Notes: generated by a model from the sequence alone, not told the origin. A stretch of 64,000 nt of DNA from JANXQG01 sp963709175 (GCA_963709175.1 CAVPVK010000005.1:1-64000), one strand, 5' to 3'; numbered from the stretch's first letter, positions 20,430-29,433 are shown. Made by a program: numbers and translations.

Positions 20430-20996
20430 ATGGAAATCAAAACCGCAATCATCGAGGACGCTGCGGCCATCCTTGCCTTGCAACGCCTCGCCTACCAGAG
20501 TGAAACAGCGAACTACGACTTCACGATTCGCCCGTTGACCGAGACGCTAGAGGACATCAAAGACCGTTTCCACGACAGGCGATTCCTGAAAGCCATTGAG
20601 GACGGCCAGATTGTCGGCTCCGTGAGGGCTTTGCAGGATGATGAGGCGTGCCACGTCGAGCGGTTGGTCGTCCATCCGGATTATCAACGACGAGGCATCG
20701 GTATGGCCTTGCTGAAAACTGTCGAAACTTGCTTTCCTGCCGCACGCCGCTTTGAACTATTTGCCGGGCAAAAGAGCGAAGGCAGCATCCGGTTATACGA
20801 GCGGGCAGGCTATCGGGCCGTTCGCCAGGAGCGGGTCAACGAGAAGGTCAGTTTCGTCGTTATGAAAAAGACGGTTGCCGACCCCGAGAAAACAGATCGT
20901 CCAGTATGTCCGGTATGCGGGGGGCAACTGCAAGACATCCGCCGAAAGCTCTGCTGCGTTCAGTGCCACAGTATTATTGAGACGTGCTGCGATTGA
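20430..20996 (+). CDS. GNAT N-acetyltransferase with C-terminal zinc ribbon
   Basis: 188 residues. The GNAT core (residues 1-150) contains RLVVHPDYQRRGIGMALLKTVE, the acetyl-CoA pyrophosphate loop, and SIRLYERAGYRAV. After it, CPVCGGQLQDIRRKLCCVQCHSIIETCCD forms a four-to-six-cysteine zinc ribbon, not usual in stand-alone GNATs. Substrate unknown. It is part of the tightly packed accessory run. Confidence 0.82.
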   Translation: MEIKTAIIEDAAAILALQRLAYQSETANYDFTIRPLTETLEDIKDRFHDRRFLKAIEDGQIVGSVRALQDDEACHVERLVVHPDYQRRGIGMALLKTVETCFPAARRFELFAGQKSEGSIRLYERAGYRAVRQERVNEKVSFVVMKKTVADPEKTDRPVCPVCGGQLQDIRRKLCCVQCHSIIETCCD

Positions 20997-21002
20997 ACTT
21001 CC

Positions 21003-21338
21003 ATGAAAGAATTCAAAGGCGAGAAACTGTACGTCGCCCTCGGGGCTTCCCAGGTTCGACGACGGCTCAAAGGGTACGGGTTCGGCGTGCGGAAAGTCTA
21101 TAGCGATGGCAAGAACCAAGCAGTCATCATCCACACCGCGACCGGCGAACACCTGCGAGAGCTTGAAGAGTTCTTCCGAGACGTACTGACGACACCACGC
21201 GACAATCCCCAACCATGCCCGGACGAAGATTTGGAAAAGGAATTGAACCATGCACGAAGACACGGAAATATGGACACGAAAGGGAGCCACCCTGAGCGAC
21301 AAATCGGCCCGACAGGAGTTCGGACTGACGCAGGATGA
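21003..21338 (+). CDS. Small hypothetical protein
   Basis: 111 residues by open frame; the first 60 (EKLYVALGASQVRRRLKGYGFGVRKV, QAVIIHTATGEHLRELEEFF) look like a compact alpha/beta domain. The last 30 overlap the next gene in another frame and look unstructured, so the natural stop may be displaced by an indel. Function unknown. Confidence 0.5.
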   Translation: MKEFKGEKLYVALGASQVRRRLKGYGFGVRKVYSDGKNQAVIIHTATGEHLRELEEFFRDVLTTPRDNPQPCPDEDLEKELNHARRHGNMDTKGSHPERQIGPTGVRTDAG

Positions 21339-21590
21339 AATCTATGCCGCCATCCGGGCGGGCAAGTTGCAGTACCGGGAACAGAATATGTGGGCAACCC
21401 GTGGTTCCGGCTGCTGCGGCACGAAGTCGAAGCCCTGGTCAAGAAAAAGAGCGGTCCAGCCCACCTTCACAAAAAGAAACTCGAAAAGGAGTTGGCCGAC
21501 ATAAACAAGGAAAGCCGGAAGCTGAAAGCTCGCCTGAAAGTGCTCGACCGGCGACGAGCTGAACTGATGAAGGAACTTGACAAGGAATAG
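21250..21590 (+). CDS. Small protein with HTH-like N-terminus and coiled coil, frameshifted
   Basis: Intended product about 113 residues: LSDKSARQEFGLTQDEIYAAI, then RAGKLQYRE, then WFRLLRHEVEALVKKK and a lysine-rich coiled coil (KKKLEKELADINKESRKLKAR). The frame must change near 21393, where one G appears to be missing in TGTGGGCAAC. The N-terminal part resembles MerR/excisionase-like winged helices. It overlaps its upstream neighbour and the TTG start of the next gene. Confidence 0.55.
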
Positions 21591-22260
21591 CGGCGTTCCG
21601 ATCTTCCCCCTCACCATAGCACCCGAGTTCAAAACCAAGATTCCTGCCGTGGTCGTCGGCTGGATCACGGCCACCGTCCGCAATTCCCAGCACGATGAGG
21701 CCCTTTGGCGGGAGATCGAGCTTGCGGCAGCCCGATTACGGGGCGTGAACATGGACGAGGCCCGCAAGTCCCCACCCATCAAGGCCCTGCGGGACGCCTA
21801 CCGAGCATTGGGGAACGATCCCACCCGCTACCGTGGCTCCAACGAGGCCCTGGTGCGGCGGATCTCGCAGGGGAAGGACTTGTACCGGGTCAATACCATC
21901 GTGGACGTGAACAACCTGATCTCCCTAGAAACGCTTCATTCGGCGGGCACGTTCGACCTGGATCGGGTCCAGCCGCCGATCATCTTCCGTGTAGGGCAAC
22001 CGGGGGAAATCTACTCGGGCATCGGTCGCGGCGAATTCAGGATTGCAGGATTGCCGGTGTTTGCCGATCAGCTTGGCCCATTCGGCAGTACGACCAGCGA
22101 TTCCGAGCGAACGATGGTCCTGCTGGAAACGACCAAGATCATGATGGTCATTATCTCGTTCCTGGGGGCCGTGGGGTTGGACAGTACGTTGGGGCGAGCG
22201 ACGGGGGCGTTGGAACGGTATGCGGCGGCCGGCGAGATCGAGACCGGGGTGGTGGCATAG
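21577..22260 (+). CDS. B3/B4 (phenylalanyl-tRNA synthetase-like) domain protein
   Basis: 227 residues from a TTG at 21577. The pattern IKALRDAYRALGNDPTRYRGSNEAL followed by NTIVDVNNLISLETLHSAGTFD and the C-terminal DSERTMVLLETTKIMMVI is that of stand-alone B3/4 domains (COG3382), related to the editing domain of PheT and proposed to bind or hydrolyse mischarged tRNA. The start overlaps the preceding coiled-coil gene by 14 nt. Confidence 0.85.
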   Translation: MTRNSGVPIFPLTIAPEFKTKIPAVVVGWITATVRNSQHDEALWREIELAAARLRGVNMDEARKSPPIKALRDAYRALGNDPTRYRGSNEALVRRISQGKDLYRVNTIVDVNNLISLETLHSAGTFDLDRVQPPIIFRVGQPGEIYSGIGRGEFRIAGLPVFADQLGPFGSTTSDSERTMVLLETTKIMMVIISFLGAVGLDSTLGRATGALERYAAAGEIETGVVA

Positions 22261-22291
22261 GCCGTAGGCGTGTGGTAAATTGACCGGCAGT

Positions 22292-22451
22292 ACCGCTAAA
22301 GATCGAGAAGAAACGGGTCGAAGCCAAGCCCGCCCAGAAGGGTGTGCCCAACCCCTTCAAGCCCGGCGAACTCATGGATCGAGCTGCCAAGCCCGCCTAC
22401 AACAAGGTCAAGGTGCGGGCGTTAAAGACGCTCAAGGAAATGGCCAAGTAA
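22292..22451 (+). pseudogene. 5'-truncated HU-like gene (copy of the gene at 59096)
   Basis: Frame PLKIEKKRVEAKPAQKGVPNPFKPGELMDRAAKPAYNKVKV...LKEMAK matches the last 53 residues of the intact protein encoded at 59096-59428, with a few changes. The N-terminal half is missing. The same terminator and a following HU gene also occur at both loci, showing a segmental duplication. Confidence 0.85.
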
Positions 22452-22455
22452 CCGC

Positions 22456-22490
22456 AAATGCCCCGGCGACGAACCGGGGCATTTTTATTT
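22456..22490 (+). terminator. Factor-independent terminator
   Basis: AAATGCCCCGG (22456-22466) pairs perfectly with CCGGGGCATTT (22474-22484), 7-nt loop, then TTTTTATTT. A degenerate twin stands at 59433. Confidence 0.85.
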
Positions 22491-22498
22491 CACGAATC

Positions 22499-22819
22499 AT
22501 GACCAAACGTAACATCGTCCAGTCGATCGCCGAAGACCTCGGCCGCACGCAAATGGAAACCAAAGAGATCGTCCAGAAGACCCTCGACGCGATAATCGAG
22601 GTCCTAGTTGAAGAGGGCCGCGTCGAGTTGCGGAACTTCGGCGTCTTTGAGGTGAAGAAGCGAAATCCACGGCAGGCCCGTAATCCCAAGACGGGCGAGA
22701 AGGTCATGGTCGGTGAGAGGATGGCGGTGAGGTTCAAGCCAGGACGAGTGGTGGAAGAGCGGGTGGCGAGCGAGTACGTCCGTGCAATTCCAGACGAGAA
22801 CGTAGTTGCCGGTAAATAA
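22499..22819 (+). CDS. HU/IHF-family DNA-binding protein
   Basis: 106 residues with the HU fold: helical N-terminus (MTKRNIVQSIAEDLGRTQ), RVELRNFGVFEVKKR, and the DNA-inserting beta-arm region RNPRQARNPKTGEKVMV. ATG 22499 follows the terminator hairpin by 9 bp, so it probably has its own promoter further up or relies on read-through. A second, decayed copy at 60112 is split by an insertion sequence. Confidence 0.9.
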   Translation: MTKRNIVQSIAEDLGRTQMETKEIVQKTLDAIIEVLVEEGRVELRNFGVFEVKKRNPRQARNPKTGEKVMVGERMAVRFKPGRVVEERVASEYVRAIPDENVVAGK

Positions 22820-22949
22820 TAGCGTCGGCGTGGCGGATTTTGATCTCGTGCTCAAAATTGGCTGCTGATGGATGCAGCAAAACTGGTAATAGCGATGGCG
22901 ATTCGCCGACGGCAGAGTTTAAGGTATCGAAAATAGGAAGCTAGGAATA

Positions 22950-23156
22950 ATGGAAACACCTGACGACAAGCCCAGATTCTTCGATGATGACGGGAACGAG
23001 ATGCATCCGGATCTCATCCCGAAGCCATCTCTATGCGTGTCGTGTGCCAAGGATGAAGATCCGAAGGAAGAAAAGCTTTGCAACCTCAACCGGCTTGACC
23101 AGCAGGGCGAAGCTGATTTCGAGTGCGGAGCATATCAGCCGAAGGCCCCGAGCTGA
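22950..23156 (+). CDS. Small Cys-containing hypothetical protein
   Basis: 68 residues with CVSCAKDED, KLCNLNRLDQ and FECGAY, four cysteines spaced for zinc binding. Acidic, soluble. Start ATG 22950 has GGAAG about 15 nt upstream, a weak site. Function unknown. Confidence 0.55.
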   Translation: METPDDKPRFFDDDGNEMHPDLIPKPSLCVSCAKDEDPKEEKLCNLNRLDQQGEADFECGAYQPKAPS

Positions 23157-23206
23157 TTCTCGAAATTGCCCTTTGAGGTTACGCAGAATACTACGGCGAA
23201 GGGACA

Positions 23207-23478
23207 TTACCGGATATCAGCGGAGCAGGAAATGCCGATCTTCTCGCGAATGACCTTCGCCAACCCCTCCGCGTCGTCGGTCCCCACGCGGACGATCTTT
23301 CGGCCCAGCGCCAGCTTCACGCAGTTGAAGCCCCAGAGGTTGTAGGTCCAGCCGCGACCGGGCATGTAATGGATGCCCCACCCGTCGATGACGCTGGTGC
23401 GGCCGATCTCGACGCCGGTGATGTCGGCGTAGCGAAAGGTCTTGCGTAGGACCGGCAGAGGCCCAAATCGAAGGGCCA
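23207..23478 (-). pseudogene. C-terminal remnant of a PH-like/membrane-associated hypothetical protein
   Basis: The minus strand reads FGPLPVLRKTFRYADITGVEIGR, WGIHYMPGRGWTYNLWGFN and VRVGTDDAEGLAKVIREKIG, well-formed beta-rich sequence ending at 23207. At its N-terminal side it runs straight into the 82-bp repeat; the preceding residues are only a translation of that repeat. A 5' truncation is inferred. Confidence 0.6.
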
Positions 23479-23560
23479 GGCGGGCGGAACGGCGGCCCCG
23501 GCGGTAAACGGTTCGCCACGTTTGCGACTGCTGCACGCGCCACGGCAGGGACGATGCTTT
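23479..23560 (+). repeat. 82-bp direct repeat, right copy
   Basis: Identical to 15668-15749. The minus-strand gene at 23207 is cut at its left edge. Confidence 0.85.
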
Positions 23561-23713
23561 GCGTTTCGTCAAGTTGCGACTGGCTAATGACTTGCGACTT
23601 AGTGACATTTTTTGCCCCAGGCGAAAATCCTTACAAGGTGCCAGAGCGGGATTGCGCTTTGCGAGATTCGCCCGATAGCAATGCGGTCGCCGCGAAGAAA
23701 CAGGGCAGATCGT

Positions 23714-25942
23714 TTACTTCACGACGACAATCTGAACGTCCCCTTCTCGCTCGAGCACGTTGACGCCTACGTCGTCGGTGTGACTGAGAAGCAACAGATC
23801 GACCGTGGCCCCAGCCACTTTCAGGTTGTGAATTCGCAGTTCGCCCAGCGATTGCGGCAATTGTGGCCGGACGAAAGAGATTCGAGCCTGCGGTGCGCTG
23901 ATCTCCAGGCCCAGGCATGCCTGGAGGAGGAGGAACACGGAGGCTGCCGACCAGGCCTGCGGCGCACAGGCCACGGGGTACGGGACCGGCCCTTCGCTGG
24001 CGTCTTGCGGGAAGCCACAGAATAACTCCGGCATCCGGTGCGACTCGAAGTGCATCCCAGCCGCGAATAGCCCGTCCCAGATTTGCAGCGATTTCTCGGT
24101 CAGACCGTAACGCGACAGCCCCTGGGCAATCAAAGCGTTGTCGTGGGGCCAGACGGAACCGGCGTGATAACTCATGGGGTTGTAGCGGCTTTCGGAGGCG
24201 GCCACGGTCCGCACGCCCCAACCGGAGAACAACTCGGGGCTGAGGAGAGTCGCCGCCACGCGCCCGGCCCGCTCGGGGAGGGCGACTCCCGTGAACAAGC
24301 AGTGTCCGGCGTTCGACGCCCGCACGCGGCACGGCCGCTTGTCTCCGTCGATGGCCAGGGCATAACTGGACAGCTCCTCGCACCAAAACGCCCGCTCGAA
24401 CCTCTCCTGCAATTCCCGTGCTTGTTGCGTCAGCTCTGCCGCCCGCTCCGCCTGTCCCAAGACAGCGGCCAGCACTGCGCCAGCCTTCCGGGCCGCATAA
24501 ACGTAACCCTGGACTTCGCAAAGGGCGATGGGGCCACGGGCCGGCAAGCCGTCGGAATGAAAGATGGCGTCGTCCGAGTCCTTCCACCCCTGGTGAACCA
24601 GTCCCTCCGCGCTCTGTCGCTGGTACTCGACGAAGCCGTCCCCGTCCAAATCGCCGTAGCGATCAATCCAGCGAAGTGCGGCCTCAACACTGGGCGCGAG
24701 GGATTCCACGAAGGCCCAGTCGCCGGTTCGCTCGTAGTACGCGCCGGCAAGGAGCACGAAGAGGGGCGTGGCATCGACACTGCCGTAGTAACGGCCGAAG
24801 GGCATTTCTTTGAGCGCGGCCATCTCGCCATTGCGCGTTTCGTGGAGAATTTTTCCGGGTTCGGCATCTTGTTCCGGGATAATCTCCGTGGCCTGTGTTG
24901 CGGCGAGGTACGTCAGCACGCCCCGCGCCAGTTCGGGACGCAGCCACAAGCATTCCAGGGCGGTGACGATCCCGTCGCGGCCGAAGGGGGTGTTGAACCA
25001 AGGCACGCCGGCGTAAGGATAGGGGCCGGTGGGGAGCTCGGTGGTCATCATGTGCAGATCGGACGCGGCACGATGGACCCAGGCGTTGACCAGACCGTTC
25101 GACGTATGGACATGGCAGGACCACGCGCTGTACCGCTCCAGATCGGCCTGGGCCTCGTAACGGGCCTCGTCGAAACGCAACGGCATCACAATTGCCGGGG
25201 AACTTGTTTCGAGAACAGATCCAAGTCGATTGTTTTTCAGGGTCCCGCAAGGTTCGTGAAATAGGTTCCGCGCACGCTCGCAAACGATCCGTACGAAGAA
25301 AGTCGCCTCCTGTTGCGGTCGAAGCGACAAGTCGAGGCGGGCCATTGCAGCCGTCAGCAAAGCCGGCTGCGGCTCGAATTGGATTAGCGTGCGGCGCACT
25401 ACGTGGTCCAACCCCCGGTAGCCAAGGGCTACACCGGCGTCGGTCACTTCGGTGCGCAAGTGCTGTCCGTGCAATTTGCGCTTCATGCCGCGGACCTCGA
25501 AAATGTCGGCGAAGTCGGCCTCGAAGTGCAGAGAGATCGCCGTTTCCACCGGCGCGTTCGCGTAGTTCTTGATGAGCAACTGTTGGTAGCAGACGCCCCG
25601 CCAGAGGAACTTCTTGCAAGCCAGATGAAGAGTTCCCAACGGCAGCCGCACTTCGCCGTCCCGGAGCAGGTCGGGGTTGGTCAACGCTACGGCGAGTTGG
25701 TCATTCGCGTCGCAAACGGTCGAACTCAGGAAAAACGGCCGGCCCCCTTCAAGTTCCACCACCAGACAGGAAAGGAACCGTGTGCCCTCGTGATAAAGGC
25801 CCTCCTCGCCCAAGCCGCCGGGCTTAATGTCGCCATAGTGGTCAAAGACGGCGAACGTGTCTCCGTGCTTGAGCACGCGGGTCCGCTCATCAGCGACGCT
25901 GGAAGCGGCCAGGATGTGGCTAGGACCGTGGTGTTTGGCCAT
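23714..25942 (-). CDS. Glycogen-debranching-type amylo-alpha-1,6-glucosidase
   Basis: 742 residues, cytoplasmic. The N-terminal beta domain (FAVFDHYGDIKPGGLGEEGLYHEGTRF) is the GDE_N_bis type; the C-terminal alpha/alpha toroid holds WFNTPFGRDGIVTALE, GKILHETRNGEM, YYGSVDATPLFV, QGWKDSDDAI and SVWPHDNALIAQG, the catalytic acidic regions of the debranching-enzyme/trehalase-like clan. It probably hydrolyses alpha-1,6 branches or related alpha-glucans. ATG 25942 lies 3 bp after the GT4 stop: third gene of an operon. Confidence 0.9.
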   Translation of the reverse strand: MAKHHGPSHILAASSVADERTRVLKHGDTFAVFDHYGDIKPGGLGEEGLYHEGTRFLSCLVVELEGGRPFFLSSTVCDANDQLAVALTNPDLLRDGEVRLPLGTLHLACKKFLWRGVCYQQLLIKNYANAPVETAISLHFEADFADIFEVRGMKRKLHGQHLRTEVTDAGVALGYRGLDHVVRRTLIQFEPQPALLTAAMARLDLSLRPQQEATFFVRIVCERARNLFHEPCGTLKNNRLGSVLETSSPAIVMPLRFDEARYEAQADLERYSAWSCHVHTSNGLVNAWVHRAASDLHMMTTELPTGPYPYAGVPWFNTPFGRDGIVTALECLWLRPELARGVLTYLAATQATEIIPEQDAEPGKILHETRNGEMAALKEMPFGRYYGSVDATPLFVLLAGAYYERTGDWAFVESLAPSVEAALRWIDRYGDLDGDGFVEYQRQSAEGLVHQGWKDSDDAIFHSDGLPARGPIALCEVQGYVYAARKAGAVLAAVLGQAERAAELTQQARELQERFERAFWCEELSSYALAIDGDKRPCRVRASNAGHCLFTGVALPERAGRVAATLLSPELFSGWGVRTVAASESRYNPMSYHAGSVWPHDNALIAQGLSRYGLTEKSLQIWDGLFAAGMHFESHRMPELFCGFPQDASEGPVPYPVACAPQAWSAASVFLLLQACLGLEISAPQARISFVRPQLPQSLGELRIHNLKVAGATVDLLLLSHTDDVGVNVLEREGDVQIVVVK

Positions 25943-25945
25943 AAA

Positions 25946-27061
25946 CTACCTTGGCCGCGGCCGCAGCACGTTGCCTTGAAGGCCGTCTCGTGACCGAGTC
26001 GCATGGCGCATGGTCCGCCCTTCGGACCCGTACTCGACCAGTCGCCGATAGACCTCCACGTAGTCGCGGGCCATCCGCGCGGCATCAAAAGTTTCCTCGA
26101 AAGATCGCCGGCAGGCCCGGCGATCGAGGCTGACGACGCGTTCGACTGCCCGCGCTGCCTCGTCGATGGTGTCGACGATGAAGCCCGTTACGCCGTCCGT
26201 GAGCACCTCGGGTACGGACCCGTTCCGCCAAGCAATGACTGGCGTGCCGCAGGCCATGGCCTCGATCATCACCAAGCCGAACGGCTCCGGCCAGTCGATG
26301 GGGAAGAGCAAGGCCCGGGCGTTGCCGAGGAATTCGTCCTTCTCCCGGCCGCCCACCTCGCCGATGTACTCGACCCACTCCCCGAATTGACGCAGCAAGG
26401 GTTCGATGCGGTCGTGAAAGTAGGCGCGTTCCTCCGGGTAGATTTTGGCGGCGATCTTCAATTTCAGCTTGGCAAGCCGAGCGATTTCAATGGCCCGATC
26501 AACGCCCTTCTCCGGTGAAATGCGGCCCAGGAAGGCAAGGTAGCCGCCCGGCAGCGCACGATAAGTGTAGAGACTCCGGGGCAGCCCGTGGTACACCGTC
26601 GACTGCCAGTTCGCTTCCGGGATCGGCCGCCGCTGGTTGTTGGAGATCGAGACCAGCGGCGCGTCGGGATACTCGGCGAACAATGGTCCCAAATCCGGAC
26701 GGTGGATTTGCCCGTGCAAGGTCGTGACACTTGGATGCGGGTGCCGCCGCAAGAGCGGGAACTGCAGATAGTCGCAGTGGAAGTGAAGGATGTCGAAACG
26801 CGATACGTCCTGGAAAACAAGTTCCATGAGGCGGACGTGATGGGGCAAGGTCTCCCGGCAGTCCTTGTTGCTCCATAGTGCCCGTGGGCAAGCTGCAACC
26901 AATTTGGCCGTCGTTTCCGAATCGCCGCTGGCGAAGAGCGTGACCTCGTGCCCTAACCGCACGAGTTCTTCGGTCAGGTAAGAAACGACCCGCTCCGTGC
27001 CTCCGTACGCCTTCGGCGGCACGCTTTCATAAAGGGGAGCTATCTGCGCGATTCTCATCAT
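25946..27061 (-). CDS. GT4-family glycosyltransferase
   Basis: 371 residues from ATG 27061. N-terminal Rossmann half: MMRIAQIAPLYESVPPKAYGGTERVVSYLTEEL. C-terminal half: YLAFLGRISPEKGVDRAIEIA and PEPFGLVMIEAMACGTPVIAW, the EX7E retaining-GT-B motif. The ATG overlaps the stop of the upstream gene (ATGA), so translation is coupled. Acceptor unknown; the neighbour debranching enzyme suggests alpha-glucan or glucoside metabolism. Confidence 0.9.
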   Translation of the reverse strand: MMRIAQIAPLYESVPPKAYGGTERVVSYLTEELVRLGHEVTLFASGDSETTAKLVAACPRALWSNKDCRETLPHHVRLMELVFQDVSRFDILHFHCDYLQFPLLRRHPHPSVTTLHGQIHRPDLGPLFAEYPDAPLVSISNNQRRPIPEANWQSTVYHGLPRSLYTYRALPGGYLAFLGRISPEKGVDRAIEIARLAKLKLKIAAKIYPEERAYFHDRIEPLLRQFGEWVEYIGEVGGREKDEFLGNARALLFPIDWPEPFGLVMIEAMACGTPVIAWRNGSVPEVLTDGVTGFIVDTIDEAARAVERVVSLDRRACRRSFEETFDAARMARDYVEVYRRLVEYGSEGRTMRHATRSRDGLQGNVLRPRPR

Positions 27062-28485
27062 GGCCCTCGCTTCTTCTGGTTGTTGACCCGCACCTGCGGC
27101 AAACCCGAGCGGCCCTTCTGGAAGTAGCAAATCTCCACCAGCGTCGGCCACAACTCGATCGAGCCCTTGATGACGCTGACGACATCGTCCACAATCCGCA
27201 GCAAGTTCTGCTGAAAGAAGTCGGACTCGAAACCATAAAACGCCTTGTGCAGGCTGGCGGCAAACACGCGTAGCGAATCGGCCCGCTGCGGGCTGGCTGT
27301 CGCCGCGGCCGCCTTCAGGGCCCTGGCGTGCAGGGCCACGATCTTGTCGAGAATCGGCCCAGCATCTTGCGCCGTGACCTCGCCCTCGTAGTCGAACGCA
27401 ATGCTCAGTTCATCCAGGCGTGAGACCGTGGGCCTGATCTTCCGCTTGAGCAGGTTGGCCAGTTCCTCGTTGAGAATCTCCGCCGAGGGCGGGTTGCGCA
27501 TGTAGTTGCTCTTGGTGTGGTTCTGCGCGGCATCAACGTGAGCGGCGGCGATACCTTCCTGCTGAATCCACAGCCGATAGATATAGTCCTCGAAGCGAAG
27601 CCGGGTCGGAAAGAACGGCGGCAGTCCGAAGGTGTTGTCGTAGCCGGCCACCCCGCAATCCATGCGCCAGTTCTTCTTCGTCACCACCGGGCGGAAGTTC
27701 ACCAGCACGTACACGTCATTCAAGTCGTCCGGGTTGATCTGCTGATCGTCCTGGAGGAAGAGTTCCACAAAGTCCATGGCGTCGATGTCGTTGGTGCCCG
27801 AGCGGAAGGTCTGCGCGATCTTGACCGTCGCATGGTCGGGCACGGGTCCGCGGTGGAGCATCAGCGAGTTCTCCCAGGCCAGCCCCTTGGTGGCGTTCGT
27901 CTCCAGATCCATCGCGGTATCGACGAGCACTTCGCCGCGCTCGTAGTTCTCGGGCACCTGGCTGGACGGCTTGCCTAGCACATCTTTGAAGGCGGCGAGA
28001 ATGTCGAACGACTTGCGCACGTAGCCGTTGCTACCGGCCTTGACCAGTTTGCCGCGGCACACCTCGTCGTCGCCAAGCGACTCGGGGCTGCCCTCGATCA
28101 GGCAGTAGGGCCGCATGTCGTCGTCGGCGCTGACCATCAGGCCGCCGAGGGTGTACATGAGGGTATAGTTCCGGTTGCCGCCGTAACTGGGACGGAAGAG
28201 GTTCTTGACCAGACCTTCCAGCCGCTTGTCACGAAGCCGGCCATTCAGGTAGGCGAGGAACTGTTCCTTTTCTCTTGGCCCCACATAGTAGAGGTCGTTG
28301 TGCGTGCTGGTCCGTTCGAGGAGCGGATAGTACTTCGCCTGGTTGTCCGGGCTGGAGTCGTCGAAGACGATCATCCGAACGGTGTGGCCGTTGCGCCAAA
28401 AGTGCTCATCATACTGTTCGACGGTCTCCCCCACCTCGCGGAGACGATGGGTGGGGATTACGAAAAAAAGGTCTTTGGGGTGCAT
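27058..28485 (-). CDS. Predicted GT-A-fold glycosyltransferase
   Basis: 475 residues from ATG 28485 (MHPKDLFFVIPTHR). IPTHRLREVGETVEQY, MIVFDDSSPDNQ and GGLMVSADDDMRPY reproduce the start, the nucleotide-binding Asp and the DxD metal motif of GT2-like enzymes; the C-terminal 150 residues are helical. A possible GAGGAG lies 15 nt upstream of the start. First gene of the GT-A / GT4 / debranching operon. Family assignment is by motif only. Confidence 0.7.
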   Translation of the reverse strand: MHPKDLFFVIPTHRLREVGETVEQYDEHFWRNGHTVRMIVFDDSSPDNQAKYYPLLERTSTHNDLYYVGPREKEQFLAYLNGRLRDKRLEGLVKNLFRPSYGGNRNYTLMYTLGGLMVSADDDMRPYCLIEGSPESLGDDEVCRGKLVKAGSNGYVRKSFDILAAFKDVLGKPSSQVPENYERGEVLVDTAMDLETNATKGLAWENSLMLHRGPVPDHATVKIAQTFRSGTNDIDAMDFVELFLQDDQQINPDDLNDVYVLVNFRPVVTKKNWRMDCGVAGYDNTFGLPPFFPTRLRFEDYIYRLWIQQEGIAAAHVDAAQNHTKSNYMRNPPSAEILNEELANLLKRKIRPTVSRLDELSIAFDYEGEVTAQDAGPILDKIVALHARALKAAAATASPQRADSLRVFAASLHKAFYGFESDFFQQNLLRIVDDVVSVIKGSIELWPTLVEICYFQKGRSGLPQVRVNNQKKRGP

Positions 28486-28719
28486 GCGGTTGTCGCATAC
28501 CTCCTCGAATTGTGATTCGGCCCTGGAGCGGAGAACCCAAGTACCGTAGCACGAACCGCCGCCCGTGATTGCAGCAAGGGCTGTGCCGCGCACAGCTAAA
28601 ATGATGCAACTGGTTGTATGGCAACAACAAACGACCGATCGGCGAGTGGCGACGGGCCGGTTTAGCATGGACAATCGCACGATTAGCCGTTCAAAATGCG
28701 AGAGCAGAGATCCGATTGG

Positions 28720-29183
28720 CTACCGCAAGAATACGATGGTGACTAACGCGAAAAGCGGTAGCAGAATTACCGAGCTGTAAACGATGTACCCGAAGAAACT
28801 GGGCATCGCCACTCCATAACTTTTCCGCGATCGATTTGACCATGAAGTTCGGTCGGCGGAAAGACTCGCACAGTGAAGAGTGACCAGCGGATGAGCGGCG
28901 CGGGGGCTGCGGGCATGGATCGCCCGGGCGAGGACTTCCTTTCCGGTGTCACTTTCGCCGCGAAGCAGGATGGTTGCCTCACTGACCGCGGCCTTGAAGG
29001 CCACGTCTAGGGCCTCGCGCACTTTCGGCTCGTTGGTCTGGAGGAGCACCAGCTCGGGCGCGGCGAGCGAACCTGCTCTGCCAACGCGTCGACGTGGGGC
29101 AAGGTTTGAGCACGATCGCGGACGTCGGCGTCTCGGTGTCCGAGGATCTCAAGCGACGTATCGCCAATCGCGAGCATATTCAT
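28720..29183 (-). pseudogene. Sigma-54 activator N-terminus fused to a membrane-protein tail
   Basis: From ATG 29183 the strand reads MNMLAIGDTSLEILGHRDADV; after a frame change near 29070 it reads EPKVREALDVAFKAAVSEATILLRGESDTGKEVLARAIHARSPR, the Walker A start of an NtrC-type AAA+ domain. The AAA+ domain then stops at VTLHCASLSADR, and a hydrophobic helix (MPSFFGYIVYSSVILLPLF, 28806-28720) follows, unrelated. Most of the ATPase, including GAFTGA and the HTH, is missing. It is divergent from kdp, whose upstream region has a sigma-54-like promoter. Confidence 0.65.
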
Positions 29184-29327
29184 GGTCGGTTCTCGAGCCT
29201 CCTCAATCGTGTGTCTTGCATTTCGAGAGATTCAACTAGCAATTTGCCATGCCACGGGACCGTGCCGGCCACACGACATTTTCCATAAATTCTGGCCGGT
29301 TGGCGAGTTGCGTCTTTCGACTCGGTT

Positions 29328-29344
29328 GCGGCACGCTGGTTGCG
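29328..29344 (+). promoter_or_regulatory. Candidate sigma-54 promoter of the kdp operon
   Basis: CGGCACG-CTGG-TTGC: GG at 29330-29331 and GC at 29342-29343 are separated by exactly 10 nt, as in the -24/-12 consensus (TGGCAC-N5-TTGC), with one mismatch in the -24 element. It lies about 90 bp upstream of the first ORF of the operon. Confidence 0.55.
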
Positions 29345-29433
29345 TGAAGAGGAATGCAGATACGATGCCATTGCGCGCTAGGCCGTGAACGAGCGCCTGA
29401 GAAACTAGTTCCCCCCGATAAGGAGCAAAACCG

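Noticed and set aside
16332..22300. Integron cassette array
   Set aside because: The small unidirectional genes suggest it, but I found no attC-like imperfect palindromes between them and no integrase; the 43-bp repeat is coding sequence.
15166..23560. Integration of an island into the 3' end of tRNA-Leu
   Set aside because: No duplicate of the tRNA 3' end and no integrase gene were found in the window, so I kept only the neutral description of the region.
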